Origin: Myxococcota bacterium
Lineage (GTDB): Bacteria; Myxococcota_A; UBA796; JAFGLY01
Assembly: GCA_024276675.1 (NCBI GenBank)
Contig: JAJRWT010000059.1
Coordinates: forward strand, 1-32,778
Reading direction: 5' to 3'
DNA length: 32,778 nucleotides
Position numbers and translations under genes: made by a program. Positions within the stretch are counted from its first letter, which is position 1, and every line of letters begins with the position of its first letter. Below are positions 7,905-15,402 of this stretch, in pieces. The notes under the pieces were generated by a model, which worked only from the letters and a program-made list of their open reading frames with translations, searched no databases and was not told the DNA's origin.

Positions 7905-9224
7905 ATGAGCAAATCACGACAAGAGATCTTCAAGACCCAGCTTCAACACGCCCGCGAAGGCACCATCACCCCCAGAATGGTCGCCGTGGCCCGTGACGAG
8001 GGCCTTGACCCCGAGTTGATCATGGCGGAACTGGCCGCCGGCAGGTTGATCATCCCCTCCAACAAGAACCACCTGGGCGCCCACCCAATTGGTATCGGTG
8101 TGGCCACCCGCTGCAAGGTGAACGCCAACCTGGGCACCTCGCCCTCCACCATCGATCCCCAGATGGAAGTACGCAAGGCCCGGCTGGCAGTGGAGCTGGG
8201 CGCTGACACCATCATGGACCTCTCCACCGGCGGTGACCTTCCCGGGATTCGCGGCTCCATAATGAAAGGCAGCAACGTGGTGCTGGGAACGGTTCCCATC
8301 TACGAAGCCGCTTCCGGTGTGGAGAGCGTCGTCGAACTGGGCGTTGAAGACCTGCTCTCCGTCGTGGAGAGACAGGCTCGTGACGGCGTTGACTACATGA
8401 CCATACACGCTGCTCTCCTGGCTGACCACGTGGCCCTGACCCATGATCGCATGGCGGGCATAGTCAGCCGCGGCGGCAGCCTCATGGCTTGCTGGACCGC
8501 GTTCCACTCCGAAGAAAACCCCTTCTATTCCAACTTCGACCGCCTGCTGGATATCTGCCGTCGCCACGACGTCTCCCTGAGCCTGGGCGACGGCCTGCGT
8601 CCCGGCTGCCTTGCCGACGCCGGCGACAGCGCCCAGATGGCCGAACTGGAGGTCATGGGCCACCTGGTGGAGCGCTGCTGGGATGCCGGTGTACAGGTCA
8701 TGGTCGAAGGCCCCGGGCACGTTCCCCTGGACCAGGTGCGCTGGCAGGTGCAACGAGCGGCGGAACTCTGCCATGGCGCCCCCTTCTACGTGCTGGGGCC
8801 CATTGTCACCGACCTTGCGCCCGGCTACGACCACATCACCTCCGCCATCGGGGGCGCAGTGGCGGCCTGGTCCGGGGCCTCCATGCTCTGCTATGTCACT
8901 CCCAGCGAGCACCTGGGGCTGCCACGCCTGGACGATGTCCGCAAGGGCGTGGTGGCGGCCCGCATCGCGGCCCATGCGGGCGACATCGCCCGCGGCCGCA
9001 GCGGTGCTCGCCAGGCCGACGACGCCATAAGCATCGCCAGGCGCAAGTTCGACTGGGACACCCAGTTCCGCCTCTGCCTGGATCCCCACACCGCCAGGTC
9101 CGTCAGGACCCAACAGGGAACGGTAGACGACAACGAACATTGTTGCACCATGTGCGGGCCCAATCTCTGCGCGGTAAAGCTCACCGATGACCTGAACGAA
9201 TCCACAGGTCGAGCCGCAGGCTGA
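7905..9224 (+). CDS. thiC: phosphomethylpyrimidine synthase ThiC (or BzaF-type paralogue)
   Basis: This 439-residue protein matches the short form of the radical-SAM enzyme ThiC, which converts aminoimidazole ribotide to hydroxymethylpyrimidine phosphate for thiamine. Recognisable blocks are KVNANLGTSP, DLSTGGDLPGIR, LGTVPIYEA, MTIHAALL, ILVEGPGHVP-like VMVEGPGHVPLDQV, LGPIVTDLAPGYDHI and LCYVTPSEHLGLP. The C-terminal [4Fe-4S] motif is CTMCGPNLC (C414, C417, C422). ATG 7905 follows a GGGAG-type site; the longer open frame runs through the crotonase gene and is rejected. No TPP riboswitch is visible in the 98-nt leader. The paralogue BzaF/HBI synthase, which makes hydroxybenzimidazole for cobalamin, has the same fold and motif and cannot be excluded. 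Confidence 0.9.
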   Translation: MSKSRQEIFKTQLQHAREGTITPRMVAVARDEGLDPELIMAELAAGRLIIPSNKNHLGAHPIGIGVATRCKVNANLGTSPSTIDPQMEVRKARLAVELGADTIMDLSTGGDLPGIRGSIMKGSNVVLGTVPIYEAASGVESVVELGVEDLLSVVERQARDGVDYMTIHAALLADHVALTHDRMAGIVSRGGSLMACWTAFHSEENPFYSNFDRLLDICRRHDVSLSLGDGLRPGCLADAGDSAQMAELEVMGHLVERCWDAGVQVMVEGPGHVPLDQVRWQVQRAAELCHGAPFYVLGPIVTDLAPGYDHITSAIGGAVAAWSGASMLCYVTPSEHLGLPRLDDVRKGVVAARIAAHAGDIARGRSGARQADDAISIARRKFDWDTQFRLCLDPHTARSVRTQQGTVDDNEHCCTMCGPNLCAVKLTDDLNESTGRAAG

Positions 9225-9373
9225 ACCACGGCAGCCGCCAGGACCTGTGACGAGCCGCTCCCGCAGCGCGGCAGACACCATCTCAATCCCGCAAATACTG
9301 CCATCAACGGTCCTGTCGGCGCTCTGCTGGCCCCAGGGTCTCGTCGATTCCTGAAAACCTCACCCTCTGGGCA

Positions 9374-9403
9374 TTGACTCACGGACCGGTATCGTAGTAT
9401 ACA
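9374..9403 (+). promoter_or_regulatory. sigma70-type promoter
   Basis: TTGACT (9374-9379) and TATACA (9398-9403) are separated by 18 bp, upstream of the lipoprotein at 9456. A small hairpin, GGAAAC/GTTTCC at 9418-9434, lies in the leader, and AAAGGAG precedes the start. This is the best promoter match in the window. Confidence 0.6.
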
Positions 9404-9455
9404 AAGCGGTCAGCCCCGGAAACGCTGGGTTTCCAGGCAACAAAGGAGAGAGAGT

Positions 9456-9839
9456 ATGAAAAGAACCGCCGGACTCCTGATCTTCGCCGCTGCTTTCGCC
9501 CTGGCTTGCGGAAGCTCTGAACAGGCCCCCGCTCCCGCCCCCAAGCCAGCCGCTGCTCCCGCCCCCAAGCCAGCCGCTGCCCCAGCGCCTGCCGCCAAGC
9601 CAGCCAGCACCCCCGACAAGGGCGTGATTGGCGTGCCCGAATGCGACCAGTACCTGGAAAAGATGGAAGACTGTCTGTCCAAGATGCCCGAAGCCGCTCG
9701 CGAGGCATCCCGCTCCGCCATGCAGCAGAGCCGCGACGCCTGGGCCCAGGCAGCCGCCACGCCGGCGGGCAAGGAAGGCCTGAAGACCGCTTGTCAGGCC
9801 GCGCTCGACGCCCTTGGTGCCAACCCCATGTGCAAATAA
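9456..9839 (+). CDS. small Pro/Ala-linker lipoprotein
   Basis: The 127-residue product has a lipoprotein signal peptide (LLIFAAAFALAC, lipobox Cys at about residue 18). A disordered Ala/Pro/Lys linker with repeated APAPKPAA units spans about 24-52. The C-terminal helical domain of about 70 residues begins PECDQYLEKMEDCLSKMP and ends in Cys-Lys. Three or four Cys in that domain could form disulfides. Small lipoproteins of this plan are frequent in deltaproteobacterial genomes; the function is unknown. AAAGGAGAGAGAGT before the ATG gives a clear ribosome site and a strong promoter lies about 55 nt upstream, suggesting high monocistronic expression. The positively charged linker could contact the cell wall (inference). 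Confidence 0.85.
   Translation: MKRTAGLLIFAAAFALACGSSEQAPAPAPKPAAAPAPKPAAAPAPAAKPASTPDKGVIGVPECDQYLEKMEDCLSKMPEAAREASRSAMQQSRDAWAQAAATPAGKEGLKTACQAALDALGANPMCK
9531..9578. repeat. 24-bp tandem repeat encoding the APAPKPAA linker
   Basis: Two identical 24-bp copies (9531-9554 and 9555-9578; gctcccgcccccaagccagc plus cgct) lie in frame inside the small lipoprotein gene, followed by a diverged partial third copy. Slippage here would lengthen the linker without breaking frame. Confidence 0.9.
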
Positions 9840-9861
9840 CCACCGGGCTGGCGCAAGAACG

Positions 9862-9928
9862 GCACCTGTGTTCGGGCGTCGAGTCATTCCGCCTTTAGGC
9901 GTGACTCGTCGTTCGTGTTCACAGGTGC
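9862..9928. terminator. long three-tier stem-loop after the small lipoprotein gene
   Basis: GCACCTGTG (9862-9870) pairs with CACAGGTGC (9920-9928). Inside it CGAGTCA pairs with TGACTCG, and at the tip CGCCT pairs with AGGCG around a TT loop. The structure spans 67 nt between convergent genes (stops at 9839 and 10056). There is no U-tract, so it may be a bidirectional terminator of a non-canonical kind, a 3'-end stabiliser or a small RNA. Confidence 0.6.
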
Positions 9929-9930
9929 AG

Positions 9931-9947
9931 CCAACTTCCCGAGTTGG
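9931..9947. terminator. short perfect hairpin next to the long stem-loop
   Basis: CCAACT and AGTTGG form a 6-bp perfect stem around TCCCG, starting 2 nt after the long stem-loop. No T-run follows. With the preceding element it makes a double-hairpin 3' region in the convergent gap. Confidence 0.5.
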
Positions 9948-10055
9948 TTCAGGCCACGCGGGAGGGGCAGCGCACCTGTTTTCTACCGGTTTGTCAATGG
10001 CCACAGGTAGCCCAACGCCAGGAGCCAGGTGGCGCGGTGCCCGATCTGTGTTTTT

Positions 10056-11288
10056 TCAGTGCGTTCCCGGGTTCTGGCCCAGCAAGGTCGAGGCATCCTT
10101 GCGGGGGCGGTCGTTCTCGTGGTCCCAGTAGGGCGACAGCTTTCGCAGTGATGCCACGATGCCGGGAAAGACCTGGATGATACGGTCGACGTGCTGCGGG
10201 GTGTTGTAGCGGCTCAAGCTGAAGCGCACCGAGCCGTGGGCAGCGGTGAAAGGCACCTTCATGGCCAGCATGACGTGGGAGGGGTCCAGCGAGCCCGATG
10301 TGCAGGCGGAACCGCTGGAAGCACAGATTCCATGCTCGTCCAGGCGGTAGAGTATGCTCTCGCCTTCTATGTAGTGGCAGGCCACGTTCAGGGTATTTGG
10401 CAGGCGGGGCGCTCCCTGCCCGTTGATCTGCATTGCAGGGATCTGTTCCGCCAGGGCGGATTCCAGCCGATCCCGCAATGATCGCAGGTACAGGTGGTCT
10501 TCTTCACGACGACTGACGGCCAGGTCCAGAGCTGTGGCCAGTCCCACTATGAAAGCCACGTTTTCGGTACCTGCACGCCGCCCGCCTTCCTGGTGGCCCC
10601 CGAACATCCATGGACGGCAGGGGGTACCCTTCCGGATGAACAGGGCTCCTACTCCCTTGGGAGCATGGAGTTTGTGGCCGGAAAATGAGAGCAGGTCCAC
10701 GTGTTGGAAATCACCTTGCAGGTCTATGGGCAGCTTGCCCATGGACTGGGTGGCGTCGGTGTGGAAGATGATTGCCGGGTCGGTTTCCTTGGTGATGCGG
10801 GAGAGCTGCTCCACGGGGAAGATCACACCTGTTTCGTTGTTTGCGTGCATGATGGACACAAGCAGGGTGTCGGGGCGCAATGCCTTCACGAATTCGGTGA
10901 TGTCCAGGTTTCCGTGCCGATCCACCGACAGGTACGTGACCTGGAGGCCCCTTCGTTCCAGTTCCTTGCAGACCTCCAGCACCGAGGGATGCTCCACCAC
11001 CGTCGTGATGACATGGCGCCTGCCAGGATTGGCCTGGGCTGTGCCCAACAGGGCGGTGTTGTTGCTTTCGGTGGCGCAGGAGGTGAACAGGACCTGCCGA
11101 GCGTCGCCCGCTCCTATGCACTTGGCTACGGTTTCACGTGATCGGGTGATGGCATGGGCTGGGGACCTGGCCGGTTCGTACATGGAACTCGGGTTGAAGT
11201 AGAGATCCGTGAGGTATGGCTTGATGGCCTCGAAGACCTGTGGAGCAGGACGTGTGGTGGCGTTGTTGTCGACGTAGATGAGTTCCAT
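10056..11288 (-). CDS. nifS: cysteine desulfurase NifS/IscS family
   Basis: The 410-residue PLP enzyme takes sulfur from L-cysteine and hands it to the Fe-S scaffold. The PLP lysine is K206 in SFSGHKLHAPKG. The conserved His is in VVEHPSV (H100), and the active-site Cys is C329 in the mobile-loop motif SSGSACTSGSLDPSHVM. The N-terminus YVDNNATT is typical of the family. The last 25 residues (HENDRPRKDAS...) extend a little beyond the usual end. ATG 11288 has GGGAGG about 11 nt upstream. It lies 29 nt downstream of nifU on the same strand, the classic nifU-nifS order. No nitrogenase genes are near, so it probably serves general Fe-S cluster assembly. Confidence 0.95.
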   Translation of the reverse strand: MELIYVDNNATTRPAPQVFEAIKPYLTDLYFNPSSMYEPARSPAHAITRSRETVAKCIGAGDARQVLFTSCATESNNTALLGTAQANPGRRHVITTVVEHPSVLEVCKELERRGLQVTYLSVDRHGNLDITEFVKALRPDTLLVSIMHANNETGVIFPVEQLSRITKETDPAIIFHTDATQSMGKLPIDLQGDFQHVDLLSFSGHKLHAPKGVGALFIRKGTPCRPWMFGGHQEGGRRAGTENVAFIVGLATALDLAVSRREEDHLYLRSLRDRLESALAEQIPAMQINGQGAPRLPNTLNVACHYIEGESILYRLDEHGICASSGSACTSGSLDPSHVMLAMKVPFTAAHGSVRFSLSRYNTPQHVDRIIQVFPGIVASLRKLSPYWDHENDRPRKDASTLLGQNPGTH

Positions 11289-11317
11289 TTTCTGGGGCCT
11301 CCCTCGCCCCGGTCCGT

Positions 11318-12277
11318 CTACACGGAGATAACCCTGATTCGTTCGTCCACACGCTCCTTGAGGGTACGTTCCACCAGCATCTTCAAGGTCTTGCTGGCCC
11401 CGACGCAGGTAGCACAGGCCCCGTGCAGACGACAGTAGACCAGGGTGTCCTTGATGTCGATGATTTCCATCGAGCCACCGTCATCCAGCAGGATGGGGTT
11501 CACATACTTGGCGATGGCCTGCTCGATTTTTTTTGAAAACTGGTAGGGGGACAGTTGCGACGAGCGCTTGTCTGAAGGGTCGAGGGCTTCCACCACCATG
11601 GCGTGGGCGCTTGGAGCCACGGCGCGTTCACCCCAGACCTGGTCCAGGATGTCCTGCAATCCCCCGGGGACATGGTGGCAGGACATGCAGGCGCCACCGG
11701 CCTTGATGGCGGCGGTTATCTCGGGGATGGACTTGAGGCCCAGTTCGCGTACCTTGCGCCGTATGTAGGGCTCGCTCAATGAGAAGCAGTTGCACACGAT
11801 ACGGCCTTCTTCCTGCTCATCGTCGTGGGTGTCGACTCCCAGGGCATCGAGGGCGACTCCACGCCGCTTCGCCCAGTCGAACACCGCGGCTTCCAGGGCT
11901 TCGGCTCCCATAACGGAGCAGTGGATCTTTTGATCCGGCAGGCCCTCCAGAAACTCGACTATGTCGTCGTTGGTCACACCCAGCGCCTGCACGGGAGTGA
12001 AGCCTCCTTCTTCTATGATGTAGCAGAGTGCTTCGGACGCGGCGATGGCGGAGGTGCAGCCAAAAGTCAGGTACCGGGCTTCTGTTATCACGTCTTTCAG
12101 AGGGTCCGTGGGATGGCGACGGACACGAAAGGTGAAACGCAGGGCATCTCCGCAGGCGATGGAGCCGTGTTCCCCGAGGCCATCCGGATCTTCGATCTCG
12201 CCCAGGTGGGTTCCGGGCTTTGCTTGAACGGCGTCCATGAAGAGCTGCTTTGTCTTCTCGCTGTAGTCCCAAGGCAT
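11318..12277 (-). CDS. nifU: three-domain Fe-S scaffold NifU
   Basis: The 319-residue protein has the complete NifU architecture. The IscU-type scaffold domain (1-140) carries three cluster Cys, C42 (ACGD), C74 (FGCTSAIAASE) and C120 (IHCSV). The central 2Fe-2S BFD-like domain has C162, C164, C197 and C200 (CNC...CMSC). The C-terminal Nfu domain has C288 and C291 (GACATC). It builds Fe-S clusters from NifS-supplied sulfur and passes them to apoproteins in the cytoplasm. The ATG at 12277 begins MPWDYSEK, the usual NifU start, and has GAGGA 7 nt before it; the open frame upstream is discarded. It is divergent from the 5'-nucleotidase gene with an 85-bp gap holding both promoters. No IscR/Rrf2-type regulator gene is present here. 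Confidence 0.95.
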   Translation of the reverse strand: MPWDYSEKTKQLFMDAVQAKPGTHLGEIEDPDGLGEHGSIACGDALRFTFRVRRHPTDPLKDVITEARYLTFGCTSAIAASEALCYIIEEGGFTPVQALGVTNDDIVEFLEGLPDQKIHCSVMGAEALEAAVFDWAKRRGVALDALGVDTHDDEQEEGRIVCNCFSLSEPYIRRKVRELGLKSIPEITAAIKAGGACMSCHHVPGGLQDILDQVWGERAVAPSAHAMVVEALDPSDKRSSQLSPYQFSKKIEQAIAKYVNPILLDDGGSMEIIDIKDTLVYCRLHGACATCVGASKTLKMLVERTLKERVDERIRVISV

Positions 12278-12362
12278 GTCAGTTCCTCTCATGACCTGAT
12301 ATCTTTGCCAGGCCATGGTATCTTTCTTTGAATGAAGCGCAATCATATTCACTGGAGTCAAA

Positions 12363-14213
12363 GTGAACAGCCCTGAAGATCATAGGCTTTGTACGGCCAC
12401 GAAGTTTTTTCTCCTGCTTCCTTTGTTTGTCGCTCCTTCCTGTAACGGAGGCGACAAAGACACCTCCGACAGCGTCATGCGAGTGACCATCCTGCACACC
12501 AACGACACGCATAGCCACCTCACGGGATGGGGGCCCGACGCCGAGTACACGCCTTCCACCACTGGAGACGATCTCACGCTGGGCGGCCTGGCGCGGACAA
12601 AGGCTCTCATCGATCAGATCAAGGCCTCATCGGACCACCAGGTGGTTCTGTACGACGCCGGTGACTGGATGTCGGGCACCCTTTTCCAACTCCTTGCCAC
12701 GTCCCGTGCCGCGGAACTCCAGACCATCCAGGACATGGGCTACGACGCCATCACGCTGGGCAACCACGAATTCGACAACGGGCCGCAGGTCCTGGGCGAA
12801 ATGATCTCGGTGGCGACCTCCCTGGGGGTGGATGTGCCCATTCTGGCCTCCAACACCGTACCCAATCCCGACGATTCCGGCGACGACGCCCTGGAAGAGC
12901 TTTTCGATAGTGGTCGTATTCAGAGTACGATGGTCCAGGAACTGGACAACGGCCTGCGAATCGGTCTGTTCGGGATTCTGGGCGACGAAGCGCAGAGCAT
13001 CACGCCCGCCGTGGCTCCCGCCAGCTTCACGCCCCAGGACGAAGCCGCCGCCGCCGCGGTGGAGGAGCTTCAGGCTCAGGACGTGGACGTAATCATCGCC
13101 ATCTCCCACTCCGGGGTCACCGACGATCCCGACACCTCCCCCGACAACCTGATGGCAGCCGCGGTACCAGGCATTGATATCATCGTGGGTGGCCACTCCC
13201 ACACGCCCATCTTCGATCCCATGTACGAGGAAGACACGCCAATCGTCCAGGCCGGCGCCTATGGTCGCTACCTGGGGGAGCTGACCTTTACATGGGATGG
13301 CACCTCGGTGAGCATCGAAAGCTACGAACTACACGAAATCGATGACTCCATCCAGGGTGATTCCCAGATTACCGAAAAGATCTCTGGCTACATCGACGAT
13401 CTCGACTCCGGGCCCCTCCAGGAGCTTGGCTACACCTTCTCCGAGCCCATAGCCGAGATCCCCGCCGACGTCGCCATCTCCGGCTGTAGTGAATCAGGCC
13501 TGGGCGATCTCATCACCGACTCCTTCCGTCACGAGATCAACACCATCGATCCCTCCAATCCCGTGGACTTCGCTTTCGAGAGCCAGGGGGTCATCCGGGA
13601 CAGTCTGCTGGCGGGCACCACGGGGCAGCAAGCCTTCTCGGATTTCTTCAGAGTGTTGCCCCTGGGCTTCGGAACCGACGATGTCCCCGGATATGCGCTG
13701 GTGGACTTCTGGGTCACTGCCAAGGAAATCGGCGATGTCTGCGAAGTCACCGCCTCTATTTCGCCGCTCTACGGTTGCGATTATTTCATAGAGATATCGG
13801 GCCTTCGCTGCAACCTCGACATGTCCAGGAGCCTCTTCAACCGCACCATCGGAGTGGACAAGTGGGACGAAGCCAGCCAGAGCTGGGTTGAGCTGGACAC
13901 CAGCAGCAGCAACGAACAACTCTACCACGTGGCGGTGGACAGCTACGTGGCCAGTCTGATGGGTATCCTGGAAGATCTCACGTTCAGCGCCATCTTGATC
14001 GTTCCCAAGGACCAACAGGGCAACGAGTACGAGAGTACCGACGAGATGCTCTTCGACTCCGACCCCGACACCGCGGGGGTCCAGGAGCTGAAGCTCTGGC
14101 AGGCCCTCGTGGGCTTCGCGTCTTCCTTTGAAGACACGGACTCCGACGGCCTGCCCGACATCGACGCCGACTACACCGGCTCCGACGACCGCATAGTCGG
14201 CTACGACGACTGA
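12363..14213 (+). CDS. UshA-type 5'-nucleotidase/metallophosphoesterase lipoprotein
   Basis: This 616-residue secreted enzyme hydrolyses nucleotides or related phosphoesters outside the inner membrane. The calcineurin-like domain shows all metal motifs: HTNDTHSHL (D48, H50), YDAGDWMSG (D101), GNHEFD (N134, H135), ISHSG (H249) and GGHSH (H278, H280). The C-terminal 5'-nucleotidase domain (about 355-585) includes GDLITDSFRHE and SQGVIRDSLLAG. The tail holds a calcium-binding-like DTDSDGLPDIDAD run. The signal peptide ends LFVAPSC with lipobox Cys at 27. The start is GTG 12363, with GGAG 5 nt upstream. The gene converges on the next lipoprotein gene. Family assignment is firm; substrate range is not known. 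Confidence 0.93.
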   Translation: MNSPEDHRLCTATKFFLLLPLFVAPSCNGGDKDTSDSVMRVTILHTNDTHSHLTGWGPDAEYTPSTTGDDLTLGGLARTKALIDQIKASSDHQVVLYDAGDWMSGTLFQLLATSRAAELQTIQDMGYDAITLGNHEFDNGPQVLGEMISVATSLGVDVPILASNTVPNPDDSGDDALEELFDSGRIQSTMVQELDNGLRIGLFGILGDEAQSITPAVAPASFTPQDEAAAAAVEELQAQDVDVIIAISHSGVTDDPDTSPDNLMAAAVPGIDIIVGGHSHTPIFDPMYEEDTPIVQAGAYGRYLGELTFTWDGTSVSIESYELHEIDDSIQGDSQITEKISGYIDDLDSGPLQELGYTFSEPIAEIPADVAISGCSESGLGDLITDSFRHEINTIDPSNPVDFAFESQGVIRDSLLAGTTGQQAFSDFFRVLPLGFGTDDVPGYALVDFWVTAKEIGDVCEVTASISPLYGCDYFIEISGLRCNLDMSRSLFNRTIGVDKWDEASQSWVELDTSSSNEQLYHVAVDSYVASLMGILEDLTFSAILIVPKDQQGNEYESTDEMLFDSDPDTAGVQELKLWQALVGFASSFEDTDSDGLPDIDADYTGSDDRIVGYDD

Positions 14214-14312
14214 GAGAGTATCCGCTGGGAGCCTGTCGGGAATAGCCGGCGCGAACCCTGTGCAAGCATGGTCAGAGCTGGCTATTCGCCACAAGCCTGG
14301 CGGGTGACTGGC
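14214..14312. terminator. convergent gap with inverted repeat
   Basis: GAATAGCC (14240-14247) and GGCTATTC (14280-14287) form an 8-bp inverted repeat around a 32-nt spacer, between the convergent genes ending at 14213 and 14313. The right arm GGCTATTCGCC is almost repeated at about 14310-14321 (GGCCTATTCGCC), which includes the stop of the minus gene. There is no U-tract, so the terminator role is weak inference. Confidence 0.35.
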
Positions 14313-15149
14313 CTATTCGCCGTAGAAGGCGATGAAGACCGCGTAGCCGGGCTGGCTGCCGGCGAGCTGGGATTCGAAGCTGTGTACGCCGCCGTCTTCA
14401 CACTCGTAGTTGCTGATGGGCGCGCCGGGTATGATGAACATGGCGTTGGTGGCGGCGTCGGTGGCGGTGTTGACGGAGGCACCGGTTGTGAACATGCCAT
14501 CGGTGGAATCGGCGTCGGCGTAGTAGGTGGTGACATCGCCGCTGGAGGCGGTGACCGTGGCGCCGGCTATGGGATTGCCCGACATATCGAGGACGAAGCC
14601 CACGAAGGTGCCATCTACTTCGATGCTGTTGCCGGTGTAGCCGGCGGCAGCCAGGCTGGCGTCGATGCCGTCTCGGAAGTCGGCGGAAACCACGTAGGCG
14701 GTGTGATCGATGATCTCGTCGCCATCGCCCAGGCCGTCGTAGTCATCGGCCGACACGCCTGTGGCGGAGGCCAGCACCGAACCCAGACCGTCGCAGTCAT
14801 AGATGACCACCAAGAGCCCCAGAGCGCTTGTGGTGACGATGTCGGGGACGGTGTAGCTGCCGTCGCTGTTTACCGTGCCGGTGGCGATGGTTTCCATTTC
14901 ACCGCCGGATATGGCTGGGGTGGGATCTCCTACGGCAACGCATAGCCCGTCGGGGTAGAGCGAACTGTCGGCAGCCGCGTTGGCCATGAGGTCGAAGGCC
15001 GTGCCCGAGATGGCGAAGCCGCCTTCTTCCGGGGTCCCGGTTTCGCCGGAGATGCTGGTGTCTTTGTTGTCGTCGTCGTCACCGCGGCCGTTGCAGCCAA
15101 GAAGAAGCAGGGAGCCGGCGAGAACGAGGGAAAGGTATCGGGTAGTCAT
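14313..15149 (-). CDS. secreted lipoprotein with carboxypeptidase-regulatory-like domain
   Basis: The 278-residue product has a lipoprotein signal peptide ending SLLLLGC (lipobox Cys at about residue 19), an acidic Asp/Thr/Gly-rich tether (GRGDDDDNKDTSISGETG), then beta-rich sequence. The segment GFVLDMSGNPIAGATVTASSGD (about 184-205) has the hallmark of a carboxypeptidase-regulatory-like or invasin-like beta-sandwich, and an earlier similar segment runs ISGTAFDLMAN to TVPDIVTTSALG. No catalytic residues are seen, so it is probably a structural or binding protein at the cell surface. ATG 15149 is preceded by GGAGGAG at 5 nt; an upstream in-frame ATG at 15161 lies ahead of that site and is rejected. 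It is a separate unit from Lon, 253 nt away. Confidence 0.75.
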   Translation of the reverse strand: MTTRYLSLVLAGSLLLLGCNGRGDDDDNKDTSISGETGTPEEGGFAISGTAFDLMANAAADSSLYPDGLCVAVGDPTPAISGGEMETIATGTVNSDGSYTVPDIVTTSALGLLVVIYDCDGLGSVLASATGVSADDYDGLGDGDEIIDHTAYVVSADFRDGIDASLAAAGYTGNSIEVDGTFVGFVLDMSGNPIAGATVTASSGDVTTYYADADSTDGMFTTGASVNTATDAATNAMFIIPGAPISNYECEDGGVHSFESQLAGSQPGYAVFIAFYGE

Positions 15150-15402
15150 GTTCTCCTCCATTTGTGTGCATGACCAGCATCATATATCACGATGGGCGGC
15201 GATGCTCGAAGATCAGTAGAAAACATTGCCAGGGGAGGGGGAGGGTCGAGCTGTCGTCCAGGCAGGAGAGCAGCACTCCATGGGCGAAGTACTCCGTGCC
15301 AATCAATCCATACCTCCGGAGGCCAGCACCAGGAGCCAACATTGGCGGAAGATGCAGGGGTGGCTTCCTGGAAATGGTAGCTGGAGACCGGATGATGGTC
15401 AA
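15150..15402. other. intergenic region between lon and a lipoprotein gene
   Basis: These 253 bp follow lon on the minus strand and precede the lipoprotein start. They hold the lipoprotein's ribosome site and presumably its promoter. A short CCTCCGGAGG palindrome is present at about 15315-15325. I see no convincing terminator or RNA gene. Confidence 0.5.

Noticed and set aside
10056..12277. Nitrogen-fixation locus
   Set aside because: NifU and NifS alone do not indicate nitrogenase; no nifHDK, nifB or nifE-like gene is present.
14240..14287. Transposon or MITE ends
   Set aside because: The inverted repeat is only 8 bp, with no target-site duplication or transposase; a convergent-gene terminator is simpler.
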